Shown here one piece after another: positions 52,633-62,798 of a stretch of 64,000 bases of DNA. The notes under the pieces are model-generated. The model did no database searches. It saw only the letters and a list, made by a program, of their open reading frames with translations, and was not told the origin of the DNA. The stretch lies in assembly GCA_020342235.1 (NCBI GenBank), contig CP073215.1, forward strand, positions 620,001 to 684,000, read 5' to 3'. The DNA is from Saccharomycopsis phalli. Taxonomy: Eukaryota; Ascomycota; Saccharomycetes; Ascoideales; Saccharomycopsidaceae. Position numbers and translations under genes: made by a program. Within the stretch, counting starts at the first letter, position 1. Each line of letters opens with the position of its first letter.

Positions 52633-54760
52633 TTTTATTCGCTGAACTGGCTTTACCGGCTATATTTATTCACCTTCTCACAATATTTCTATACTCAATC
52701 GGATTGATTCGCTTGACTCTCTCTCACCCGTTGAATGCGTCCTATTTGCATGAAATTTAATCCCCAGTGAATCGTCTTCACTTGCCTATTTAGTACAGGT
52801 TCTCTATTTTTCACTTATTAAGAGGTTACTAACACCAATTGGTTCGTTTCGAATTTTCTACCATCGTACATTATTCACATATATATATCTATACATGTAT
52901 CTACACCACACCCACCCTTCTCCTCAATTCGGACATACGGGCTATCATGTGTGTAGATAGTCACGTGTTTCGGCGCAGTATTAATTAGATTTACCTTTCT
53001 TTTGCTTTTGTGATCAACACCATTTCCAACACAGCATCAAATAAATTTATAAAGAATTGGGCGGTATGTGTTTGTTTAGATGAATACAACTCTTCTATTG
53101 TAAACAGACCAACTGATTTGCCTTAGCCAGAGGTAGATTCTAGCAATGTTTAATGCCATTGAGATTTATAGTTGTATTCAGCTGCATATATAACAATGTT
53201 CTTTGAGATTTTGGCATGGAATTTATTTGGGGCTTATTGACTGCTCCAAGATCCACAAAAATGGGATTGGAAAAGCGCCAAATGATTCTTCAACCTTGAA
53301 TCAACCGCTCTCAATTCGAGAATTCAAAACCTTGTACTGGCACGACACTCGTGCCACCAAAGTGGTGACAGGTTTCTCATACAAGCTATTGGTGACATCT
53401 CCTTCTCACACAAAATCGAATCAAATACCCACAATTGGGACTTTAAAATATAATTGACTTGTTCAAAACTGAAGATGTCAAAGGTTCCTATCAATGGATA
53501 ACCGAAACAACATCAAGGTCTACACAAAGGCCTACTTCAAGACTAACAAGAAATGCCACCAAATGGTAGAAAGCACTCTGGTGCCGCTTTTATTGGCTAG
53601 GGTGAGCTTCATCAACATGGGCCACCCAATTCTACTCAAGAAAGTCCACATACCAGGAGCACTCGCTTCAAAATCAAAGGCCGATCATCAAATCAGCCAC
53701 TCTCAGGTACTTTTTAAGTCCTGTAATACTCATCTATATCCCCAATACTATTCATGATTTATACACACAAATGCATCAACTTGAAAGGGCCCACAGTCCT
53801 ATAATTCATTGATGACATCATAATTGCCAAAACGGGTACCGATCGAAACAGGGGAATTTTAATTACAGACCAAAAATTCAATGCATCAGTTTCTTTTCGA
53901 ACCGATGATGTTCACTTTAAGCCTCTAGCCCCCATGAGGGCAAATGTCAGAGACAAATGAAGTAAACTTATTAGACATAACCTTCGATACGCAACTCAGC
54001 TTTCGAAGTCTCTTAAGCAACCTTTATCTCATTCGAATGATGGTATTACGGATCGCACTATTATAACTTTGGTCAAAACGTATACGCAATTGCAAAAAAT
54101 TTTCAGTTGAAGTACGCAATAGCATAACAAAGATCCAATGTGGCCAACTTAACATAATCCATAACACAATGCTATAGTTGGTATCAGGACTACTTATGCC
54201 AACTTTTAGTTCATTCATCGACATAGCGAGTAGTTCACCGTCACCTCAGATCCTACTCAGATAATTGATTATGACAAAGGTCATGGGTTATGAACATGTC
54301 TAGTCATAGCCTGGACAATACCATTTTATTTCAAACAGTGCAAATCATCAGAAACATGCGAGTGGAAATTCATAAACCCTCCCTCATCCGAGAAATGTTA
54401 CAAGTGACAGCTCCGCATATTCCATACATTAAAGTCTTTTTACTCTCTTGACTGTCACAATTTTATTCTCTACTCTTTAACGCTGATAATACCAATTATA
54501 AACATACAGTTGCTTTGTTAGTGTCTTGTTATGAAAAATGAATTGCTTCATAATAATCATGATGAGCCATACTCAAGTCATTTAGCAACTCTTATCCTAG
54601 GTACTATATTACATGGGTTATATTTCTTCTTTATATTAATACTATATAACAAACTAACTGGAAGTAAACTCTTGCTAATTTTTAACTTTTAAGTTTCCAA
54701 ACCTCATTGCTAGCAAAAGGTTAGAAATATACCAATTTGCTTTCACTATTTTGACCAGCC
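52633..54760. other. Large AT-rich gap, no gene seen
   Basis: About 2.1 kb. Two short plus-strand ORFs (53203-53457 and 53494-53757) have no recognisable family features. A short FIDDIIIA string near 53800 is discussed under rejected items. Confidence 0.55.
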
Positions 54761-55954
54761 CTATATTCCAGTACCAGTAATCAATTTTTTATCTGGAAAA
54801 GCAATGTTTGATGGCGTAGAACTTCTCGCTGATACTGCCTGTGCTAATCCAATCATAGGAATTTGATTGTCATAATAGACATATGCGGCTTTCATAAATG
54901 GGCCGCCTAGAATTGTTTTTGAAGATTTCAGAAAGGAAAGGTTAAACAAGCACTGCCCTTTACGGCTCGGATATGAGTCTATTCTCATCATTTGAGGCAG
55001 AACCTTGATTGACAATTTACCAAAGAAAAACTCTAAATTGCCAATGCCACTCCCATCGCAAGCACTATAAGTGAATTCGTCTACTATGGTTACTTCAAAT
55101 TTGTCTTGATGCTCCTCGGGTAAATAAATTGAAGAGGTTCCAGTGTCAATGATAGCGAGACTCGAAAGCTGTATTTTCTGTTTAATCCGATCACTGGCCA
55201 TTCCACTAATAGGTATTTCTAAGTACTCTTGGAGGTTTATGGTAGCACGAAACATCTTCAAAGGCCCCTGGAACCGGTTTGTGTCAACACCTCCAAATAC
55301 AATCTGCCCACTTTATCTTCCAGGGTGTTTGTTCATGTGGATTCCATAAGATTGCCGTTCTATATAACCTGATTCTTGGAGCAACTGCACTATTCCTGGT
55401 GGCTTACCATATTTTTGTCGGCTTAAGCCTATGAGACCAAATGTACTATCAGTCACTGATGCAGAACCAATTTGAGTTTGAATCAATTCAGCCGACCCAA
55501 GAACTATAGTATCGCGGTAATACAATCCCGACGCAGTGGTACCATCATTATATTTTTCATTAAGAGATTGGCCAAACAAATTTTTTGCACTATCAGACTT
55601 CACTGGATCGTACAGGTAGGTTATAGCTGGATTGTTAATCCGGCGAATCTTGTTCAAGAACAGTTTTATATTAGACACTCTGGTCTTTTCAGTGGTTCCT
55701 GGTTGGGGGAACCATGTCACACTTGATCCGGTGTCGTAAACTGCATTGACGATTTGGTTACCAATTTTAATAGTTGCTTCCGGCAAATTCTCCCTGTTAT
55801 CAAAATAGTCGATCACAAAACCGACTTTCTTGCCAATTTCTTGGCCTGCTGGGCTTCTGAGTTGCGGAGCTCGTTTTGCAAGTGAACGGTCTGGTATGCT
55901 CAATGATGCCGAGAAGGCATGACCGAGGGCAATGAAATATAATAATAATTGCAT
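54761..55954 (-). pseudogene. Secreted aspartic protease, copy 5, one in-frame stop
   Basis: The frame runs 55954-54761 with one TAA at 55313-55315, just before the SGQIVFGGVDTNRF block. Paralogues have Ser, Tyr or Asp codons at this site. Otherwise it is complete: signal peptide, AKR site at 28, DTG (VYDTGSSVTWFPQP) and a second DTG (IIDTGTSSIYLP), ending LITGTGI. As with copy 2, a single nonsense change in an open frame means recent loss or an error. It lies about 12 kb from copy 4, beyond MSH1, NCS2 and others. Confidence 0.88.
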
Positions 55955-56048
55955 GTGTTTTTAATGATTACAAGCAATAATGATGCTATTTATATAGAGC
56001 CCCATGACGTTTCTTGAATGCATTCACGTCCTACGCACCTTATAATAG

Positions 56049-56064
56049 TGCCGTGAAATGCATA
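56049..56064 (-). promoter_or_regulatory. Shared protease promoter element, copy 5
   Basis: TGCCGTGAAATGCATA lies 95 bp upstream of the ATG at 55954; CTATTTATATAG lies near 55990. Confidence 0.8.
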
Positions 56065-56181
56065 CTACTACAACACATCCAAAACCTATGATACTTAAGA
56101 TCCAATGAAGCGTCTTGAATTTATGATATTTGTCAAAGACTCTCAAAATCAACCTATATGGGATGGTAGTATACATGGATA

Positions 56182-56368
56182 TATGTAATATAATAACTAA
56201 GATACGTGTTGATAAGATAGTTAGAATAGGTAACGGAGTCAGGAAAGGAGAGATGTGAGCCTAAAAAACGGCTGTCTTAGTATTGCCTCAACTGGTCAAT
56301 GGAATGTGTTTAGGATAATTATCTAATACTAATCGTGGGAGTTCGAGTCTTGTATTAGAAAGTGAAAA
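56182..56368 (+). repeat. Dispersed repeat R1, long copy
   Basis: It begins TGTAATATAATAACTAAGAT and carries GATAAGATAGTTAGAATA and GGAATGTGTTTAGGATAA, then a TGTATTAGAAAG end that parallels 17670. The rest of 56370-57486 holds no gene. Confidence 0.65.
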
Positions 56369-57486
56369 TCATGGCAGTGTGAGCTTATGAGAGGATATCT
56401 CTCCTATAAAGGAGAGATATTTCCATAGCTAAAGGGATCAATAAGAATATCAATTCAATCATCACTACCGTTCCGATTATTCAATTGCCAGGGAACAAAA
56501 CTCATCTATAATTAACTAAATATCTGAGTATAAGTTTGTAACGTTGTCACACTCAATGGACAAGAAACTAGACATCGACAAAACCCTTTGGGTGCTCATA
56601 AAAATTTGGATATAACTATGGGAATATTCTTAAAATCTCCCTTTGAAAGAGCTGGGTGTCTCCCAATATGTGCATAATGTATCATTGAAGATGATTGGAT
56701 TGAGACTCGCAATAGGTATGTTTGAGACGGTTGATCTGCGTATTAATGACACTTGATAGAAGTCATTTTCTACTAAGCTGGCTTATAAGCTTAATATTTT
56801 GTTTGGTTAGGGCGTTGGAAAAGCTTATCTTTATCCGTCGTGTTTCAGAGTGAGTTTGTTTCTCACCATCGTGAGTCAACTTCTCAGGCAATATATTACC
56901 AATTATAAGCCAGTTAGTATTGCGTGTTAGTTTTTAATGCAATCGTCAAATCATAATCACGAACACATTTATATTCTTAATTTACGAATTGCAAGACTGG
57001 TATATTTATACCAGTCAGCATTTGAGTGATTTCAGTCAGACTATAATAGGCTAAGCCACTTGATTCAAAATGCGTCTTGTAGACAAAGACCCATTGATAA
57101 ATCTCCTGAATCTCGACAATACCTTCAACGTCTTGAACTGTCTAAATCCCTCAGCCACACTTTAATCCTTTCAATAAAACTTCCTGTAATAAATTAGCGT
57201 TCTAACTTTCAATTTATATCATGTCTATTTTCGTGATACATTGCATAGCTGGATTTCATGCATGTCAAGAATGCCGTGCCAAGCCACAATTGCTCATTGG
57301 AAAACTTGACTCAGTTCACAAAATTGGGCACAACATTGGTCAAATATTCGAGATCCTGATAAATATCCTGGCCTAAAAATCTTCAATTCATGACAAACTA
57401 CGCGTGGCTAGAAAAAATACATCTCGCTAATCCCGCTTATTCCACTAATTTAGGCTTAGCCCCGTTCGACGCTACTTAAACCAACT

Positions 57487-58347
57487 ATGGCCTCGGAAAT
57501 CCCCCCGGAAATCCCCACAGAAATGCCTCGAGCCAAGTCTCCAAAACCTGAGCGTCGACTCAAAATATCTGCCACCACACAGTACTCGTCAGAGACGTCC
57601 AGTGACCTTGAGATTGTGCCCGTGAACTCCGGCTTGCTCGACTTTGAAACTTCACAGGCCTCTCTAAGGCTCCGCGTAGATATTCGGGACTTCCAAGGAT
57701 CAAAAGAGCATAAAGAAAATAGTCAGCACAACGGCGAGTTGGTCGACGATTATTTGCAGATTCTTATTCAGGTTAGACCTAAACAAGATATCAACGGGGG
57801 CCTGTTACTCTTTGGTAACGACTTTCCTCAGTCGATCAAAAAGTTTCTTCCCTATGGCACTTCACTTGCACTTAAGGCATTTAATAAATTTGTTGACCCC
57901 TCAGTTACTGGGGATTTATACTGTGACAAACCATGGCTCTATGGCAAGGCATTATCCAGCTTCAATATAATCAACGTCTCGGAGCAAGACAATTTCACCA
58001 CTCATCCACAAGAGGACACACTGCTTCTCTCCAAGAACTTGCCAAGTGAAGCCGCAGCTAGACAGAAGTATTTTACCGTACCCGAAAATCTGCAAAATGT
58101 CATATTGAGAAAGGATCTCAACTACTTGTTGTGCTTCACCACCAGTGTCCTTTCCCTCCAGGATAGTAACTTTCAGATCGCCCTTCCTGGAGGCTTCAAG
58201 TTGAACTTGCTGAACTATCTTGGCTCAAAGGCAAAGAGTAACAGTGTCCGTTGGGTCTTGAAGTTGGATGATGGGGTTCCATTAGGTGTTGATGGTGGTG
58301 AGCCTTTGTTGGTGATTTCCTTCGAACTAGTCGAGGCTAATGAATAA
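57487..58347 (+). CDS. DUF1769 (UPF0590) family protein
   Basis: The 286-residue product belongs to the fungal DUF1769 family of unknown function. The signature is clear in the middle: a block like GLLLFGNDFPQSIKKFLPYG, then GTSLALKAFNKFVDPSVTGD and LYCDKPWLYGKALSSFN (about 115-165). The N-terminal ~50 residues are Pro/Ser/Glu-rich and probably disordered. A Ser/Glu-rich linker precedes the domain. No signal peptide or membrane segment is seen, so it is likely soluble. Family members are found across ascomycetes; no biochemical role is known to me. Confidence 0.86.
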   Translation: MASEIPPEIPTEMPRAKSPKPERRLKISATTQYSSETSSDLEIVPVNSGLLDFETSQASLRLRVDIRDFQGSKEHKENSQHNGELVDDYLQILIQVRPKQDINGGLLLFGNDFPQSIKKFLPYGTSLALKAFNKFVDPSVTGDLYCDKPWLYGKALSSFNIINVSEQDNFTTHPQEDTLLLSKNLPSEAAARQKYFTVPENLQNVILRKDLNYLLCFTTSVLSLQDSNFQIALPGGFKLNLLNYLGSKAKSNSVRWVLKLDDGVPLGVDGGEPLLVISFELVEANE

Positions 58348-58686
58348 TGAATACAAGGCAATAGTGAATGTTGTATGTTAATAAACGCGATTCATCAGTG
58401 ATTCTGAACTTGTAATATTAATGTCTACTAGACCATTTTTGGTTAAAGTTCACATATCTATTTCTCGTACATGTCTAAGTGATGTTTGTAATAAAAAGAG
58501 TGACTATATTACAATTCTCATATGGTCCACATGCCATCCTTAATTTGTCAGGGAATTCCCATACCAACACACATCGAAAATTCCCAAAATCTCTCACCTA
58601 ACATCATTCAGCTCGCAAAATAACTAATTCTCTTGACAACATTCACTGTAATTAGAAATTCAAGACATTATCCATGCAAAAAATGA

Positions 58687-58787
58687 CGTCACAGACAGGA
58701 TTCGAACCTGCGCAGGTAAAACCCAATGCCTATCAGCTAAGTTTGAACTATAGCAGGGCATCGCCTTAACCACTCGGCCACTGTAAC
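58687..58787 (-). tRNA. tRNA-Ser(GCU) with a 19-nt intron
   Basis: The gene reads GTTACAGTGGCCGAGTGGTT at its 5' end and has the long variable arm of serine tRNAs and the B box GGTTCGAATCC. The acceptor stem GTTACAG pairs with CTGTGAC, with discriminator G. The anticodon GCT follows ATGCCCT. The intron at 58732-58750 begins one base 3' of the anticodon and contains AGC, which can pair with the anticodon, as in the yeast orthologue. Mature length is 82 nt. Solo LTR1 begins 99 bp upstream. Confidence 0.95.
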
Positions 58788-58885
58788 CAAGTTAAAATCT
58801 TATTTTTAGATTGGAGTATACAAGGCGCACTATCTCTAAATTTGAAAAATTTAGAGAAAGAGCAAAACTCCTCATTGGTAGTCGA

Positions 58886-59220
58886 TGATGTACTAACAAA
58901 AAACCTTAGACTGTAATCAATCATAAGGAAAAACTTAATACGTAAATACGGCCCACAATATTAAATAAATAATATTGTAGGTTCGGAGCACAGAACTATC
59001 AGTAGCTACTATAACAATTATACATTGTTCCAATAGATACCGTAATATGCATTGTGTATATAAAATTCTGAACTAAATTACTTGGAGGCAGTAAATCCCT
59101 TTTATAAGGTATTATAGGTAGGGTAATACTGCTCCATCCGGTTGTAACCACATCATCAATAATCGTGGTTACGAGACCAAGAACTCTGATAGGATAAGTA
59201 CATTTCACTAATGTACGTCA
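58886..59220 (-). mobile_element. Solo LTR, family 3 (LTR1 of the inverted pair)
   Basis: The 335-bp LTR reads TGACGTACAT... to ...GTACATCA on the minus strand. The flanks are GTCGA on the left and TTACT on the right, which do not match each other. Orientation is arbitrary and only relative to the copy at 59288. Confidence 0.9.
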
Positions 59221-59287
59221 TTACTACCCGTGCAAAGTCCCCATCAGAGAAGAGACCACACTAGGTACGTCATACGTCATTATCGAC
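59221..59287. other. 67-bp spacer, apparently inverted
   Basis: It starts TTACT and ends TCGAC. These are the reverse complements of the right flank of LTR2 (AGTAA) and the left flank of LTR1 (GTCGA). Read in reverse, each LTR would have a perfect 5-bp target duplication. Confidence 0.85.
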
Positions 59288-59622
59288 TGACGTACATTAG
59301 TGAAATTTACTTATCCTATCAGAGTTCTTGGTCTCGTAACCACGATTATTGATGATGTGGTTACAACCGGATGGAGCAGTATTACCCTACCTATAATACC
59401 TTATAAAAGGGATTTACTGCCTCCAAGTAATTTAGTTCAGAATTTTATATACACAATGCATATTACGGTATCTATTGGAACAATGTATAATTGTTATAGT
59501 AGCTACTGATAGTTCTGTGCTCCGAACCTACAATATTATTTATTTAATATTGTGGGCCGTATTTACGCATTAAGTTTTTCCTTATGATTGATTACAGTCT
59601 GAGGTTTTTTGTTAGTACATCA
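59288..59622 (+). mobile_element. Solo LTR, family 3 (LTR2 of the inverted pair)
   Basis: It is 335 bp, the same length as LTR1, and nearly identical to it in reverse orientation, with only a few differences. The flanks are TCGAC and AGTAA. Confidence 0.9.
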
Positions 59623-61494
59623 AGTAATAAATAAATAATAATCAATAGTAGTGAGCTCAGTAAGATACGAGGTATTATTGATAGTGCCGAGCTATCTTAC
59701 AAACGTATCTTGTATTTATATTAAACTAAAGATCTTCAGGTCTAAACTAATATCTTTTATACCTGCATCTCTCACATATACGTGTCCCCTGTGTTGTGGC
59801 GGAGTCATACTGCACATCATCATAGATCGGCGTCCATGCTTCCCATGCTGCTTATTCCGCTTATCACGTGACCATCTTCTTGTATCATACTTCGTATGAC
59901 GTCAACGTACATACTACGTATGTACTGAACATTCTGGGCTGTTCAGAGAGCAATAATAACAAATAACTTAGAATCGGGACGAGGGGAAGGCCAGTATAGA
60001 AGATATTTAATCAGTATTTAAGAAACAGGAGGTCCGCTAAATCGAGGAGCAAATTTTTATACATATATTACGGCTGTAATTCGTGCATTGTGACCGACAC
60101 AACACTGTTACCCACTGATACTTTTGCCAACAAACCACCAACAACCCACCAACAACAACCTAAAGTGGCCCCGTAAATTCGAGGTCCGTCAACGGCACCA
60201 AACTATGGTGTTGAACATTAGTCTGGCACGGTCTTCCATAACAATAATTAATCTTGCATTTAGCCATATCTCTGGGACACGGCGATTGGATAAGTACACT
60301 TTCATTTAAGACAATCCCAAGGTACCAGTGTAACGGAAAATCTGCCCTTCGCTAGCTCATCCATAGACAGGATTAAAACTTATACGGGAGCTGCCGTGTT
60401 CTTGATCCGTAGTGTTTCATGTGCATATGTGAGAATCCGGTAGCCGTTCCCAAGGGCAAGTTTACTGAATCTTCTAGAGTGTCGAGTTATTACATTATGA
60501 TAGAATTCAATGAGTTGGTGGATCGAATTGTCATCATAAAACACTCATTCGAGCGCGTTGCTTATTCTGCTAGGAGATTCACGCGCTCAGGAGCTCAGAA
60601 CATTGGAGGTTGTATATGAGGGCGATGTACTTGATCCCTCATCATGTACATTTTGGATGGTCATTGCGAAATATCTGTAGCAACTCATTGTCTGTAGGGC
60701 TGATTCCATTGAGTAAGTGGGGTATCATACTGACTTTGGGGTTGCGAGTGTCTCAGTTAGGCGAAGCTTGGTTTTGTCTTTGTGCACTTTGAGGACCCGA
60801 CGATTGTATCGCTCTTTGATAGTATCTTGAGAGGATCTTGCTGTAAGATACAATAGTTTCCTGCCATGACCCTTGTGGTCAATGAATTGATTAGAATCTG
60901 TGGTATATCACTTTCCATGTAGATAATAGAATTTGGTATGTTGAATCCCAATGCTAGTAGTAAAATTGCATTGATGACACTAGCTTGCCCCATTGAGCCT
61001 TTGCTAAGTTACTGTAGAATACTTTCATTCCGTATCATTGAACTGCACCTTTTAAACAAGCTTTCTGTGCAGTCGGATGTGCTTTTGATCATTCTGCTGA
61101 GGTATCATATCTAATCCACTGTTTGCACATCATGGTCATTATGTTACTATCATACTGTAATAGCCCATGTTTAATCTCTATTTATAGCACGCAAGTAATC
61201 CCTTTACATAGATATCATTTCATGCTATATCTAGAAACTCCTTTAATCCGAAATAATGGAGCAAATTTCAATTAGTCCGCGGGTCACAACATTCTAACTT
61301 GATATATAGCAGCACTCATAGCTCTCTAACCATATCATTATATGGCGTTATGGTCTACCTATTGTAACATATCAGGTTTGCTGTTCAACTTATCAAGCCT
61401 ATAACCCCGTTTCTATGTCTGACAAATTAGTTTCTATCTTAAAACTATTCACCACACGCTAAAGTAAAGCAATTTTTCAAAGAAAAGAATAAAA
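59623..61494. other. Gap, no gene seen
   Basis: 1.9 kb with several unrelated short ORFs, none with a recognisable family pattern. Some of it (59640-60160) may be eroded transposon DNA, but I cannot show it. Confidence 0.5.
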
Positions 61495-61567
61495 TGGACG
61501 AGTTGGGAATCGAACCCAAGACCTCTCCCATGCTAAGGGAGCGCGCTACCAACTACGCCACACGCCC
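61495..61567 (-). tRNA. tRNA-Ala(AGC)
   Basis: The sequence GGGCGTGTGGCGTAGTTGGT at the 5' end and CTCCCTTAGCATGGGAG in the anticodon arm match yeast tRNA-Ala almost exactly. The G3:U70 identity pair of alanine tRNAs is present. There is no intron and the length is 73 nt. Confidence 0.97.
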
Positions 61568-61580
61568 GTTTTGTTTACTG

Positions 61581-62024
61581 TGTAACATTCAATATCCTAA
61601 ATCGCCAGGATATTCAACATTACCTCTATAAAATAACTATTCCGAGGGGATAGAGGAACTTACAATAATGTTGGTTATAATAAGCTAAGATGGAATTTCT
61701 TCCAAAAAGTGCCTTCCGCTTATAGCAGGTTTCCCAGCTATTTATATTATTCTATATGGTGGAGGTGTTCCATTGTCTTGTGTCTGGTGGAGGCGTAAGA
61801 ATCCTTTTTAGGACGGTCTCGGCCTTCTTTTGTCCTTAATAGGAAAGAGCATGTCTGACTCTTGATGCACGTGACCTAAAGACGTACCCTCACAAGGATT
61901 ATACCTTGTTCACCGAGCGTCCCGGTCCTCTTCCTACTGTTCATTGCATGTTGTATGCATTCACGTGTCATTCACGTGTACCTTCTATACTCCAGAGGAG
62001 AGGTACCGGGGATTGCCCGTTACA
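61581..62024. mobile_element. Solo LTR, family 2 (copy B)
   Basis: It is 444 bp, TGTAACATTC to CCCGTTACA, with target duplication TACTG (61576-61580 and 62025-62029). It starts 14 bp upstream of the tRNA-Ala 5' end. The second duplication copy covers the first two bases of copy C, so B landed in the very end of C. Confidence 0.92.
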
Positions 62025-62027
62025 TAC

Positions 62028-62798
62028 TGTAACATTCAATATCCTAAATCTCCAGGATATTCAATATTACCTCTGTAACGAGATAAGGTCAGGACGCCCT
62101 TAGTCACGTGCTCATATGGTTATGAAGGTATGCATCGCGATATCTGGAGGGCATTGGATGAAGTAATTAGAAGTGGCGCAGCAACTACTTACGGGAGGTA
62201 GCGTTAGCCTATCTACCTTAGGTAGCATCGGGCTACCCTACTTAGGAAAGAGTATAAATATGAAGGAAATACAATGTTAAGGACAACCAAGATTTTGGAG
62301 ATCAACTTACAACTTATATTCTGTAGTTAGCGTGTCTTGTATTGCTAATTGGATTGTATAAGTGATATAACGAACCCATTGAACTAATTTCGTTATAACC
62401 TCTATAAAATAACTATTCCGAGGGGATAGAGGAACTTACAATAATGTTGGTTATAATAAGCTAAGATGGAATTTCTCCCAAAGTGAGTTGGCTTCATAGC
62501 AGGTTTCCCAGCTATTTATATTATTCTATATGGTGGCGGTGTGCCATTGACTTACGTCTGGAAAGGCGTCAGAATCCCTTTTTGGGACGGACTAGACCTT
62601 CTTTATCCTTAATAGGAAAGAGTATACCTGTCTCTTGATGTACATGACCTAAAGACGTACCCTCACAAGGGTTATACCTTGTTCACCGGAGCGTCCCGGT
62701 CCTCTTCCTGTTGTTCATTGCATGTTGTATGCATTCACGTGCCATTCACGTGTATCTTCTATACTCCAGAGAAGAGGTACCGAGGATTGCCCGTTACA
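62028..62798. mobile_element. Solo LTR, family 2 (copy C), interrupted
   Basis: Without the inserted element D it is about 442 bp, matching copies A and B. Its target duplication TTTAC is at 61574-61578 (left, now separated by copy B) and 62799-62803 (right). Confidence 0.9.
62074..62397. mobile_element. Solo LTR-like insert, family 4 (D), inside copy C
   Basis: It is 324 bp with ends TGTAACGA and TCGTTATA, and a perfect target duplication ACCTC (62069-62073 and 62398-62402). It is unrelated in sequence to family 2. Downstream, 62804-64000 has no convincing gene. Confidence 0.88.

Noticed and set aside
53494-53940. FIDDIIIA string and neighbouring short ORFs, suggestive of an old reverse transcriptase
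   Set aside because: Only one short motif-like match, with no flanking palm motifs or repeats. Not enough to call an element.
58999-59509. Two identical 69-residue ORFs in mirror image
   Set aside because: They lie in the two arms of the inverted LTR pair and are the same DNA read twice; LTRs do not usually code.
60757-60993. 78-residue minus-strand ORF with a hydrophobic start
   Set aside because: No family motif, no neighbouring coding sequence, and a length expected by chance in AT-rich DNA.
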